From NCBI GenBank assembly GCA_033557465.1, contig CM066035.1:244174869-244238868 (forward strand): 64,000 nucleotides of DNA, in the 5' to 3' direction. The translations under genes and the position numbers were made by a program. The notes beneath the pieces were generated by a model that searched no databases, was not told the DNA's origin, and saw only the letters and a list, made by a program, of their open reading frames with translations. Within the stretch, counting starts at the first letter, position 1. Every line of letters begins with the position of its first letter. Origin of the DNA: Ichthyophis bannanicus. Lineage: Eukaryota; Chordata; Amphibia; Gymnophiona; Ichthyophiidae. Shown in pieces: positions 31,780 to 43,372 of the stretch.

Positions 31780-34179
31780 GAGTCATTGAATTACTATCCT
31801 GGAAATTCCTTTTCAATGATAAATAGCTTATGGGTTATATTATGTTTTCTCTCACTCTCCATAATGTGGACTAGATAGTGTGTACCATTTTTGGAAACTA
31901 TGTCCTCCTTTCAGGAGGATTCCTACCATTTGCCTAAATTTCACTTAATTGTAAATACACTTGAATGTTTAATTTACAAAAAATAGGAAGATTGAAGGCA
32001 GGAAGAAGGGTGAGTGAAATCTGAGATGAAAGAAGAGGTAAATACATGGAAGAAAGCTGAAAGGAAAAGATCAATATCAGAGTTCGAAGAAAGTGACAAA
32101 GACAGGTGGAACCCTAGAAAGCGAGTTAAGAGGAGACAGAGGAAAGCAGAAACCAGAGACTGAAATCAATTCAATTAGAAAATAAAATGGTCAAACAACA
32201 AAAGCAGAAAAAGCATTTTATTTTCAATTTTGTGATTGGAAGGTGTCATTCTTTGCAATTTATATTTGTCTTTAAATTTTGCAAAGTACATGGGCATCTT
32301 TCTATTTCTCTGATGTTGTACTACATGCAGAGTCTAGCTTCTTAGGAATTCAGTTTAATTGTCTACAAATTTGTTTTCAGTCTATGGTCATTTATTCTGT
32401 TCTTGGTGAGGATAGCGAGGATATATTTGTGTTTTGCATGTGTGACCAACGTCAAGTGTTCTATTAGTGTGATGTTCCTTTGTGGGGATCTGTAATGTAG
32501 TAATCCGGCTTGTTCATGTTCTAGGATCCACTGCAATATTTATGGTGTTGCTCTTTTCTGGGTAAGCTACTTGTGTGAATTTTGGAAGTTAATGCTGCTA
32601 TGGTATGGTATATTTTCTTTATAGTGATTTTTGTATGGTTTTGTATCATGCTATAATGTGCCCAGTACTCTTGATGGTTTATATTGCTGTTACTGAGATC
32701 AAAAATTCTTTTTGGTATGTTGGATTCTATGGAGAAATGTCTTAGTTCTGCTCTTCATCTACTGTTGAGAAAGCACTCTCTTTGAATGCAGAATATATGC
32801 CCAAAAAAGAAAGCAAAAACCACATTGAAGCTTATAACATCAAAATAAAATCAATTATAATACTTTTATTTTGGTCTAACAGATAGCACTGTGGTTCCCA
32901 CTTTTCTTTATGTTCCTTGCTTTGCAAGCACCTTGCATCTTCTTCGTTTTTTGCAGAATAGATATCTACATTTACTGGTCCAGTGTGCCATGTCAGAAGT
33001 CAGTATGGTTTATATTAGATTCCTAAGCTACATAGTTAAATTGCTACAATTTTTGCTGCATATAACATTGCAAAGGTTTTTATCAAAAATTTAATTGCCT
33101 AGGAATATGCTGAGATTTTCCCCATGGGAAAACCACCTGACCAGTGTTCCAAGTAAGAGGACTCCTGGCGCCCTCAATACTGCTCTGAGAAGACCCCACC
33201 ACTTTAGGTGCCAGAGGGACCTAGTTTATTTCTCACCTCAGACAGCAGATTGCCTTGATCTACCCCTGAGCTCCCTCAGTTAATTTTGGGCATTGGAACT
33301 GACAGGTTTCTTGTAAGGACCAAAGACAGATTTGGTTGCTACCTCCACTTGACTCTCATAGAGATTGGTTAATGAAGATGGCTTTTATAGCAAAGGACAC
33401 CCTGTTTATGAACTCTTGTAAGGGTTTTTCCAGATATGGCAAAATCTATGCAGAAAAGGAGGAAACAGTTTTTACTTCTTAGACCCAGAGCTATGCAGCA
33501 GCTTAAGAGTTATTTTTCCTTCGCTATCCCTGTAAATGCTTAGTTAAATACCAAGGAGATAGATATCTTTTCTTTGAACCACAACAGCTTTCTAAGTTCA
33601 TTAGTGCTAAATCTGTGGAACATCAGTTTTCTGCTATCCTATTACTAGTAGTTGCTATTATTTGTATAATGCTATAAGGCGTATGCTGCACTGTACATAT
33701 AGATGTAAGAGACGGTCCCTGCTCATGACACTGCCTCTCACATTGTGTCCAGTATCCTTCTTTGGATAAGAAACCTAGTCAACTCTCAATATCATGGATG
33801 CCTCACTATTATTGTTATTATCCTGCTATGTTTTGCTTCCAATTGGTGAATTGGATTCCTCCATAATACTTATGGACTAGTAGGAATTATTTTGCCTCTC
33901 TTTTGTTTTCAATGTTATTTCCTTCTGAAAATATATTTTACTGTAATTTTTTCTCTTTTGCTGCAACAAGTCTAATTGCTTGTGATATTATAAATTGCAA
34001 AAATATAAATCTGAATATCTGTCACTGAAAAAGTATATTTTTGAGTCCAATTTGGCTCAATACCCATTTCATAAAATTAAATATTGAGGTGTATGATTTG
34101 CATCTACATGAGAGGCAACTAGCTTTAAATGTAAAGAATGTTCTCTCTGTAGCAAGTGAGTTAACAGTTGCCTGATCTA
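31780..34179. other. 2.4 kb of unassigned AT-rich sequence
   Basis: No long frames, no clear repeat family, no tRNA or splice-framed exon that I could defend. A phrase near 33655-33730 (TATTTGTATAATGCTATAAG ... GGTCCCTGCTC) resembles the 3' ends of L2-type elements and may be a decayed tail. This is the longest stretch in the window that could be unique genomic DNA. Confidence 0.45.
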
Positions 34180-34322
34180 CTACTACTACCACTACTACTT
34201 ATCATTTCTATAGTACTACAAGGAATACGCAGTCCCTGCTCTTAAGAGCTTACAACTAGTCAAGACAGACAACAAGAGAGTCAAAACAGACAACACAACT
34301 GGGGACTAGGATATATCTAGGG

Positions 34323-34516
34323 CAGGGGTGGGCAAGTCTGGTCCTGGAGAGCCGCAGACCAGTCAGGTTTTCATGATGTCCCTAATGAATATTCATGAGA
34401 TCTATTTGCATCTACTGCCTTCCATTGTATGGAAATAGGTCCATGAATATTCATTAGGGACATCATGAAAACCTGACTGGTCTGAGGCTCTCCCAGGACC
34501 GGACTTGCCACCCCTG
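34323..34516. mobile_element. Palindromic hAT MITE, 194 bp
   Basis: Flanked by a perfect 8-bp duplication ATCTAGGG (34315-34322 and 34517-34524). Termini are CAGGGGTGGGCAAGTC and GACTTGCCACCCCTG. The two arms are inverted repeats along their whole length (CAGTCAGGTTTTCATGATGT and its complement), leaving only a short loop around the middle. Confidence 0.92.
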
Positions 34517-34604
34517 ATCTAGGGGAATAGTAAGGAAACACATAGGAGGTGAATAGGAGATTAGGAGGATCAGGATCCAAAAGCAGTCTCAAAAAGTGAT
34601 TTTT

Positions 34605-34847
34605 TTAGCTTGGATGTGAACAGGGCCACAGATGGAGCCATACATACTGACTCTGTTTGTTCCAGGCATAAGAGCAGCAAAGTAGAAAGATTGAAGTCTG
34701 AAGTTCGCAGGGGAAGAGAAGGGATTTGCCAGAAGAATGGAGTTCCCTAGGAGGGGTGTAGGGAGAGATAAGAGATGAAAGGTAGTGTGGAGAGCAGCCT
34801 AATGAAGGCACTTATGGGTTAGTAGTAGAAGACTGAACTGGATGTGG
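34605..34847 (-). pseudogene. L2-C reverse transcriptase C-terminus
   Basis: Minus-strand text HYLSSLISPYTPPRELHSSG followed by YAWNKQSQ matches the C-terminal region of L2-clade RT (consensus YLSSLLSPYTPSRSLRSS...). It continues the L2-C frame after the inverted fragment at 34848-35765, showing that the fragment interrupts the element. Confidence 0.6.
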
Positions 34848-35765
34848 AAATGGATAAGGAGCCGCCTACTAAGCTCTTTCTCTTCTGCAGTCATCCCTTT
34901 CATTTGTCATATCCTTAACCTTTCGCTTTCCACTACAACTGTTCCTGTGGCCTTCAAACATGCTGTGGATACACCTCTCCTCAAAAAGCCTTCACTAGAT
35001 CCTAACTGTCCTTCCAGTTACTCCTCTCCCCTTTGCTTCATAACAACTTGAATGAGCAATTCACCACCGCTGTCTTGACTTTCTTTCCTCTCAAGACTTT
35101 CTGGACCCACTGCAATCTGGCTTTCATTCTCTACATTCAACGGAAATGGCTCTTGCCAAAGTCTCCAGTGACTTGTTGCTTGCCAAATCCAAAGGCCTCT
35201 ACTCGATTCTCATCCTTCTTGACCTTTCTGCTGCTGTTGACACTGTTGATCACCACCTTCTCCTCAATATCCTGTCCTTGCTTGGAATTAGGGGCTCCGT
35301 TGTGTCCTGGTTTTTTTTCTTATCTCCCATCACACTTTTAGTGTATGTTCTGGTGGTTCCTCCTCCTCTACCGTCTTCCCGCTTTCAATTGGTGTACACC
35401 TCAGGGCTCTGTCTTGGGACCTCTCCTTTTCTCTCTCTACACTCAGTCCCTTGGTGCATTTATTTCCTCTAATGGTTTTCAGTACCATTGTTATGCTTTC
35501 AGATCTATCTTTCTGTGCCTGAAATCTCTCCAGAAATCTAGGCTCGGATCTCTGGCTGCTTATCAGACATTGTTGCCTGGATGACTCACCGCCATCTGAA
35601 ACTGAACAGGGCCAAAACTGAGCTCTTTATCTTTCCCCCTAAACCCACCTCCCCCCTTCCTCCCTTCTCTATTTCTGTGGATAAAACTACACTCCTCCCT
35701 GTTTCCTCAGCTCCCAAATTTGGGGTCATCTTTGACTCTACTCTCTCTTTCTCTGCACACATCCT
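34848..35765 (+). mobile_element. Inverted partial L2 copy (same family) inside L2-C
   Basis: The plus strand reads the middle of L2 [99 protein letters not shown] and HLKLNRAKTELFIFPPKP. The polymerase YADD position is corrupted (YAFRS). Both ends are truncated, and its content overlaps the RT of the minus-strand element. Confidence 0.75.
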
Positions 35766-38063
35766 GCTGATTTTTGAACAGACTGAGGCAGTGAAAGATG
35801 ATTCAGAAGAAGACCAGCAAAGTGGAGGTTGCAATAGTCTAGACAAGTGGTGACTAGAAAATGGATAATGATCTTTGTAGTGTGTTCAGAAAGAAAAGCC
35901 CAAATTTTGCCAGTGTTATATAGAAAGAAGTGACAAGTTTTAGCTATCTGTTGGATGTGTGTTTGGAGAAGGAGAGGATGAGTCAAAGATGACCCCAAGG
36001 TTGCGTACTGAAGAAACATGGAGGAGTGCACTAATGTCAGATAAGCAGGCAGAGATCCTAGCCTAATTCCTGGAGAGATTTCAGGTGCAGAGAGGTAGAT
36101 CTGAGCGTCATCAGAGTAGAGATGGTACTGAAAACTATGGGAGGAGATGAGTGCACCAAAGGACTGAGTGAAGAGAGAGAAAAGGAGAGGTCCCAAGACA
36201 GAGTCCTGGAATACACTGATTGAAAGAGAGATAGTAGAAGAGGATCCACCAGAACAAACACTAAAAGTGCAGTGGGAGAGAGAGAAAGGAAACCAGGACA
36301 GGACAGAATCCCTAAATCCAAGTAAGGACAGGGTATCAAGGAGAAGGTGGTGATCAACAGTGTCAAAAGGTCAAGAAGGATGAGGATTCAGTAAAGACCC
36401 TTGGATTTAGCCAGGAACAAGTCATTGGGGACTTTGGAAAAAGCTGTCTCAGTCGAATATAGAAGGCAAAAGCCAGATTGCAGTGGATCCATAAGGGACT
36501 GAGAGGAGACAAAATCAAGACAGTGGTGGTGAACCACACGTTCAAGTAGTTTAACAAAGTGCAGGAAACAATAATTTGAACGACCAGTAGGATCAAAGGA
36601 TGGTTCCTTGAGGAGAGGTGTAACCACAGTATGCTTGAAGACTGCAGGAACAGTTGCAGTGAAAGTGATAGATTGAGGATATGATAGATGGAGGGGACAA
36701 TAGTGGAGGAGATGGAGTTTAGTAGATGGGTGGGAATGGGATCAGAGGGGCAGGTAGTATGTTTAGAGGAGGAGAAAAGATGTGTGGTTTCTTCCTCAGT
36801 GATCTTAGAGGAGGAGGAAATGGTGACAGAGGTTGGGAGAAGGATTAGAACATGAAGGGGGGATGGGGGTGACCCCAGGGGGAACTCAAGAATAATCTTA
36901 TGAAATTTGTCAAGGAAGTAGTCTGCCAAAGTCTGGGCCAAAAGAGAAGAATGGGTCTGAGTCAGAGGTGCTTTGAGGAGAGTTGAGAGCTGTAAAGAGA
37001 TGGCGCGGGTCCGAGGCAAGAAAGCCTAGACAAGTTCTTTGGAAAAAGGCTAGCATGAATCTGAAATGTAGGAAGTCCACAAGGTGCAGGATTTAAGCCA
37101 AAGGTGCTCAGCTGAGTAGGCATAGGAACGTAGGTAGTGGATTTTAGAGGGCAGCTAGGGCTGAGGTAAAATATGTCTCAGAGGACGTGAAGTTGGAGGA
37201 GCAAAAGCATCCAGAGCAGATGAGAATACAGTGCTATAGGAAGATACAATCTCATCAACAGACTTAGATGACATAGTGGAGGAAAGAGGCGGTGAGACAG
37301 CAGTTGAGAGAGATGATGGGTCGATAGCGTGATGATTCCTAAAGATGTTGGAGGAGATTGGGTGAGTGAGGTGGGGGGATGAAGAAGAGTGAAACACAGT
37401 AGGTGATGGTCAGATAAGGGAAGAACTGAGGTGCAGAAATTTGAGGGCAAGCAATTAGAGACGAAGATAAGGTCAAGTGGCCTAGCTGGTGAGTAGGGGC
37501 AGTACAGCATAGCTGGAGATTGAATGAGGTGGTAAGGAAGAGGAGCTTTTAAGGCATGAGGGTCAGAGGGATTATTAACATGAATATTAAAATCCCCAAG
37601 AATAAGTGAGGGGGAAGATGTATCCAGAAAGTGAGAAAGGTAGAGGTGAAATTATCAGGGGGGTCAATAAATGACAGCAATCCGAAGAGATAGTGGAGCA
37701 AAGTGGCAGATGGCAAGGACTTCAAAGGACGGCAAGGAGTGAGACTGAAGCAGAAGGGGGAGTTGAAATCAGCAGGAATGAGAGAATAGAAATCCAACAC
37801 CACCACCACCACACCCAAAGGAGCGAGGCATATGGGAGAACTTGTAGCCCCCATGACAGAGGGCAGCAGCTGAAGTAGAGTCTTTGGGGAGAAGCCAAGT
37901 CTCAGTTAGAGCAAGAAGATGCAGAGTATTAGAGATAAAGACGTCGTGAATGAAGGCAAGCTGAGATGGAGTGTGCGTTCCACAAGGTGCATGAGAAAGG
38001 GAGAGAGGACGGGGAAGGAAAAGGGATAGGAATAAGATTTGAAAGGTTTGTGTGGATCTACTC

Positions 38064-38086
38064 TAAAAAAAAAAAAAAAAAAAAAA
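38064..38086. repeat. A-homopolymer within L2-C coding region
   Basis: A run of about 23 A on the plus strand, reading as polyphenylalanine on the L2-C coding strand just after the 2A-like motif. It is probably an expanded homopolymer in this copy. Confidence 0.85.
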
Positions 38087-38092
38087 GGCTAG

Positions 38093-38116
38093 GGGTCCAG
38101 GGTTAGCATTGATATC
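38093..38116 (-). other. 2A-like (ribosome-skipping) motif in L2-C
   Basis: The minus strand encodes DINANPGP, preceded by a run of leucines and SSR. The canonical 2A core is D-x-E-x-N-P-G-P, so only the Glu is replaced (Asn). 2A-like sequences near the start of ORFs of several non-LTR retrotransposon clades are established; activity of this variant is not known. Confidence 0.6.
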
Positions 38117-38685
38117 TCTGGATGATAGAAGGAGAAGGAGAAGGAGCAGGAGAGAGCAGGGGAGAGAGGAAGTGACATGATGGTAAGAAGAGTGAGGTTC
38201 TTTCAGAGGGGAGGCGGTTGAATGAGAGGAAGAAAATGGTGAAGCTGACGAGCACAAGACAGGCTAGAAGACAAGATGGCAGGAGAGGTGAGGATAATAA
38301 GGGAGGTGGTAAAGAGTGGAGATATGAGATCGTTGGAATGAGGAGAGAAGATTAGGGAGTGTCAATAATAGGAAAAGAAAGTGATGGGGAGACATCAGAA
38401 TGAAATGGGGGGGGAGCATAAGTTGGAGCAGATATATGATGGGTAGGCAGGGGAGAAGTCCCAGAGGACTAGAATGCACCTGTTCATAATACTGGCACCA
38501 TATACGCAGCTCATCAGCACCTCAACACACTCGAAAGGAGGGGCCCCTTGATCTGCTCTTCCTCCCTGCTGACCTACTCACCGCATCCCACTGCATTTCT
38601 CCTTCATCCACCCCAGTCCCCTGGTCGGATCACCATTTAATTACCTTCACACTACGCCTTCATCTCAACTACCCTCCTCATACTG

Positions 38686-38990
38686 GAGGGTGGAGGAGTG
38701 GCCTAGTGGTTGGGGCAAGGTACTTCAGGCTGGAAGGTCAGGGGTTCAAATCCCACTAGAGGACAGCAACCTTGGGCCGGAAGGACTGGGGTTTCTAGTC
38801 CCACAGGTGCTCCTTGTGGTCTTGGGCAAGCCACTTAACCCTCCATAGCCCATGTTCCCTGTAAAATAGTTATCTCCAAGTTATAATGCCCTGTTCAATG
38901 TAATTTCAGTTTGTTCAATGTAAACCACACTGATGCAGAATAGCGCGGTATATAAGAGAATGTAAATAAATAAATAAAATAAATAAATAA
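38686..38990 (+). mobile_element. CORE-SINE with tRNA-like head and L2-type tail
   Basis: The head contains an A-box-like GTGGCCTAGTGGTTGGGG and a B box GGTTCAAATCCC. The centre has CTTGGGCAAGCCACTTAACC, the CORE domain also found in mammalian MIR. The tail GCGGTATATAAG...(TAAA)n resembles the 3' ends of L2 elements in this window. The target duplication ATACTG is at 38680-38685 and 38991-38996. The tail match implies mobilisation by an L2-clade reverse transcriptase. Confidence 0.85.
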
Positions 38991-39009
38991 ATACTGAAAT
39001 TTCCACAAG

Positions 39010-41126
39010 AAGATGATTCCTAGACTTTGACAAACTCTCCTTCATCGAAAAGACTCTTCCTGCCCTAGAAGACACATTACAAAATACAGACCTTGATTCA
39101 ATGGTAGATGCCTGGAACTCCATCATCTCTAATGTCTCCAAGGCTCCACTTCGAGCTCCTGCTAAAACATGTCAACCTCGCACACCCTGGTATTCCACCT
39201 TCATCAGAGAACAGAGGCATGCACTTCGAAGACTCAAACATAGATGGAGGAAATCCAAGGACCCTCAGCTACAGATCATCTACCTGGACATGTGTATAAC
39301 CTACTGCAACAGCACCCTCAATGCCAAACATGAACACCATAATATCGTCCTCCACACCCTCAACAAACCGAGAACACTTTTAAGTCTCGTCAGAACCCTC
39401 ACGAGAAACCCTATCCAGTCTCATCAGAACCACACCCTCAACCCCCCAAGTGATGGCCGACTTCCTCAAAGCCAAACACAACCAGCATCGCACCACTGCC
39501 CTCATCATACCAACACCCTGCAGTGCAACCTCAACCATCCAACACTGGACCACATTTAGAGACGACCTTCCTGATGAACCCCTGGACATCATTTCACACA
39601 TCAACACCACCACCTCTCCACTAGACCCCTGCCCGCTATCCTGGATCAAAACAACAAAATGCAGCTCCTGCCATTCATATCCACCATTCTTTAAACTTCC
39701 CTCTCGCAAGCCTACCTCCCAACCTCTCTCAAACAAGCCTCCCTAATACACCTCCTAAAGAAACCCAATCTAGACCCAAGTTCACCCACCTCATACAGGC
39801 CCATAGCCAGTGTTCCATTCCTTGCCAAAATTACCGAAAAAGCAGTTAGACTTCAACTCCAGGAACACATTGACAGAAATGCACCTCTGGATAACAATCA
39901 ACATGGGTTCCGCTCCTTCCACAGTGCCAAAACTTTGCTCACTTCACTCATATCAACACTCATCTCTGGAATAGAGAAGGCCTCCACTGGTTACATACTG
40001 CTCTTCCTAGACATCTCAACAGCATCTGACACAGTGTCCCACCATATTCTGCTTAACCAGCTCAACCACATTGGGGTTGAAGGCAAGCCACTCAATTGCA
40101 TCCATTCCTACCTCTCCCAAGAGACTACAAATAAGAATTAGAAATCACTCCTCAGCACCTTACACTCTTCCCCAAGGAGTTCCCCAGGATTCCACGCTCT
40201 CTTCACTACTCTCTAATATTTACATTAGGCCTCTCTGCTACTCAATCCGGAAGTTCAATGTTGGCTACCAACTATACGCAGGCAACATAATGATTTATAC
40301 TTCATTTCACACTCCTGCTCCTGATTACTCCAATCTAACTGCCTACTTCAAAGAAATAATCTCCTGGCTGCAACTCCATAACCTAGCAGTTCATTTCAGT
40401 AAGACTGAGATCCTCCATGTGGCTAAGGACCCCAACTTCACACCAATTCCCTTCATCAAAATTGAGGACACCGAACTACAGGTCAAGTCACAAGTCAAAT
40501 ACCCCACTGTCATCCTGGATCACCAAATAAACTTCCAACCACATATAAAGAACACCATGAAGAACATTTACTTCAAGCTATGAACCCTCCGCAACCTATG
40601 CCCCCCCTCCTCTCCCCCCAAGAGCTTCTGCGCAGTCTGCCAGGCTTCCATTATACCCTTATTTGACTACTGCAACTCCATCCTCCAAGGACTTCCCAAA
40701 ACTACTATTGTCCCTCTACAGCTACAAAACACAGCAGCACGCACCACTGCCAGAGCCTCCAGACACATCCATATCACTCCCATATTGAAATCCCTCCATT
40801 GGCTTCCTATAGCATCAAGAATCAACATAAAGTCCTCACTATTATCCATAAAGTACTTATCAACACTTCATCCATGCATCTTCAAACACTCATCAAACAC
40901 CCAAACTCCAAAAGTCCACGCAGACAGAGCATGCGCAACTTTCTTCTCCCCCCTCCTCAGATACGTAAAAGCTCAAAACATGCCTGTACGAGAGCCTTCA
41001 AACTTTACGCTCCCACCCTCTGGAACTCTTTATTTCCTATACTACAGAGCATGTGATCTCATAAAGTCTTCAAAAAACATCTCAAAACACACCTTTTCGA
41101 AGAGCACTGTGGATTATGCCCTATAA
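39010..41126 (+). pseudogene. L2-D reverse transcriptase remnant
   Basis: Frames in order: 39101-39559 linker (VDAWNSIISNVSKAP, LRRLKHRWRKSKDP), 39560-39935 with TSPLDPCPLSWIK and YRPIASVPFLAKI, 39935-40141 LFLDISTASDTVSHHILLNQL, 40071-40583 with GVPQDSTLSSLLSNIYI, NLAVHFSKTEILHVAKDPNF, and 40610-41126 DYCNSILQGLPK, HITPILKSLHWLP, PTLWNSLF. The catalytic YADD box reads YAGN (near 40275), removing both catalytic aspartates. Several frameshifts and stops are present. Confidence 0.82.
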
Positions 41127-41500
41127 CTGATTCCCAACAGGAACATCCGCCACTCTCACTGATCATCCCCATTTCCCCCCTCCCCCCATAATCACTCAGC
41201 TGACATCTAGCCCTTACACCAAGTAGAGCAAACTCTTGTTCACTGTATCATAAGCTCATTGCTTCATAATCTCTTTGTAACATAAGCTCATTGTATAGCC
41301 CATCACTTTATCATATGCTCATTGTAACAAACATTCTAACTTTATAATAATTCTGCATGCTCCCTCAATCTCCTTGTTACTAGCTGTTTTATGTTTATGA
41401 AGTTTGATGTAACCTTGCATGTCCCATTGTTCAATGTAAACCGTTTTGATTGTTAAAATGTAAACTGTTTTGAATGGTAGAAAAACGGTATATTAAAACC

Positions 41501-41542
<42 letters not shown>

Positions 41543-41559
41543 AGAGAAAATTAACCTAG

Positions 41560-42180
41560 GGGTGGGTAGGTTGTGGGGTGGGTAGGAAGAATTTAGGAGG
41601 TAGAAGAGGAGCAAGGAACAGCCAACAGAAGATGGCAGAAAAGCTGAACAGAATTATAAAAAGCATTTAAGAAACACACTAATTTAAAATACATAAATAT
41701 ATCTACAGACATGCTAAACGTAAGACAAGCACAGGTAACAGAACAGCCTGAGCAAACTAGAGTGAAGAGCAGAGGCTTGCAATAAGGTTGTTCTCAGCAG
41801 CAGAGCAGAGGACCAACAGGGAGGTCAGCACATGTATACAGAGAGGAAAGGACCCAACAATGCCTCTGTGGTAGGGAAGGGCTAGTCAACGACACCTACA
41901 GCACACATTGAGGTAAATTAGGAATAGAAACAGGCAGATTCTGCACAAAAGGAAAAAGTAATTTTAAAATGCAAGTAAAACAGGAAAGACATTAGAGATT
42001 AAATAAAGTAAAACTAAAACATAAGCAGAAAGGAAACAGGCACAAGGGCAGCCAGTAGATGGTGTCAGAAAAGCTGAACAGAATTACAAAAAGTAGTTAA
42101 GAAACAATACTAACTAAAAATACATAAATATATCTACAGACAAGCTGAACTTAAGGCAAGCACAGGTAAAGATCTCCTGC
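41560..42180. repeat. ~428-bp tandem repeat, 1.5 copies
   Basis: The block containing CAGAAAAGCTGAACAGAATT starts at about 41637 and recurs at 42065, with ~100 bp of strong similarity in each (through ATACATAAATATATCTACAGAC). The opening text (AGGGGTGGGTAGG) is reminiscent of the CR1 5' UTR at about 2360 on the same strand. It may therefore be a remnant of LINE 5' UTR monomers in minus orientation; the identity is uncertain. Confidence 0.6.
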
Positions 42181-43016
42181 TAGCAGAGATTAGAAGATAT
42201 CAAAATGGTATTGACCACAAAAGTTTATTATATACTTAACATGCGCCCTCTCCCGCTTCCATTGGACATATCCATTGGACATATATAAACAACTACAAAA
42301 GAAACTTTTGGGTTTCTCATGGAAGCATAAGACTACATACATAGATACCAAGAAATTTAAAATGTGATATTCTATAGGGGGTGTTAACGTCCCAGATTTT
42401 CAACAATATCATGTTTCATTCCTTTTGTAATGGTGGGCTTGTGGTTTATGGATATTGATTGGTCAATGCCGCCAGTATGTTTAATAGCAAAAGAGGAGAT
42501 AAGCCCTGAGCCTCTTAAGACTCTCCTAGCTATGACCCTGTACTGGGCATGGATAATTTGGTACTTAATGCTACTATGAATGCTGTTATTCACCAGAAGC
42601 AGTTAGATACTTCATCTAACATGCTGTTGTTGAAATCATCCATCTGGATTGACAGGGATATTAAAATTGGAAAAAAGTCAAATTAGCTGAAAAACTTGGA
42701 TATCACAGAATATGTGGTCTCTTGGACAGCTCCTGGCAGATGACCATTTTAAAACTTTTGAAGAGTAACAAATGGAGATTTGACTCCCCTGATCCCAATT
42801 TTTCAATTGGTTGCAACTGCATTATATTGTAATGCATATGGAAAAGATTTGGCAATGCTGCTGGAGGATTGGGAATTGGAGGATTTGGCAAGTAATACAT
42901 ACAAATTCTGCATCTTGTTTTTATAGATTGCTACAATCTAATACTCCCACACAGTAGTAGTGTTCATATGCAGAAAGTCCAGAAGAAGAACCTGGGAGGT
43001 GCATTATCCCCTACAG

Positions 43017-43210
43017 CAGTGGTTCCCAACCCAGTCCCTGGGTACTCCCAGGCCAGTCAGGTTTTCAGGGTATCCATAATGAATATGCATGAGATAGATC
43101 TGCATACAATGGAAGCAGTGCATGCAGGTCTATCTCATGCATATTCATTGTGGATATCCTGAAAACCTGACTGGCCTGAGGGTACCCAAGGACTGGTTTG
43201 GGAACCACTG
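43017..43210. mobile_element. Palindromic hAT MITE, 194 bp (second copy)
   Basis: Termini CAGTGGTTCCCAAC and GGGAACCACTG, flanked by CCCTACAG (43009-43016) and CCCTAGAG (43211-43218), a target duplication with one mismatch. The arms are inverted repeats around GAATATGCATGAGATAGA. The length is identical to the copy at 34323-34516, although the termini differ, which suggests sister subfamilies. Confidence 0.9.
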
Positions 43211-43372
43211 CCCTAGAGAATGGGATGTTTCCTGGAATAGATGAATCTGGGTGTCCCTTTCTGTTTTGGTTACTCAATCCTTATTTTCTTTGTTTTAAAT
43301 CATTCATGAGGTCTATCTTACCCCATTAAAGATTTCCAAGTTTTCAGCTGATAGGAGTAATCATTGTTGGCC

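Larger units (their letters stand above)
35766..38257 (-). pseudogene. L2-C endonuclease-reverse transcriptase
   Basis: Starting near 38257, the minus strand encodes a hydrophobic Leu-rich leader and a 2A-like motif. The endonuclease follows, with LHLLALTETWL near 37910 and LSDHHLLCFTLLHPP near 37400. The RT includes PSDPIPTHLLNSISSTIVPS, the LLLNHL thumb and [18 protein letters not shown]. The active site reads YSDD instead of YADD, and at least six frame changes occur between 35770 and 38060. It is clearly inactive. Confidence 0.75.
34180..38480 (-). mobile_element. L2-clade LINE with 2A-like motif (copy L2-C), carrying insertions
   Basis: The minus-strand element runs from about 38480 to 34180. 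The 3' terminus is TAAGCTCTTAAGAGCAGGGA...GAAATGATAAG(TAG)n, typical of L2. Inside lie a palindromic hAT MITE (34323-34516) and an inverted L2 fragment of the same family (34848-35765). The body encodes an endonuclease and RT with many frame changes. Confidence 0.8.
38490..41543 (+). mobile_element. L2-clade LINE copy L2-D (decayed), hosting a CORE-SINE
   Basis: Plus-strand LINE truncated at its 5' end within the endonuclease (TPVPWSDHHLITFTLRLH near 38620). The CORE-SINE 38686-38990 splits it; RT then runs to about 41126 and the 3' end ACGGTATATTAAAACCAGTT is followed by (TAAA)n to 41543. Its left boundary abuts the 5' end of L2-C near 38485. Confidence 0.82.

Noticed and set aside
31780..34179. 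Possible host gene exons
   Set aside because: Short frames without conserved motifs or a consistent splice pattern; cannot be supported by sequence alone.
34840..38257. Twin-priming 5' inversion of a single L2
   Set aside because: The inverted fragment overlaps in RT content with the minus-strand element, whereas twin priming gives non-overlapping halves.
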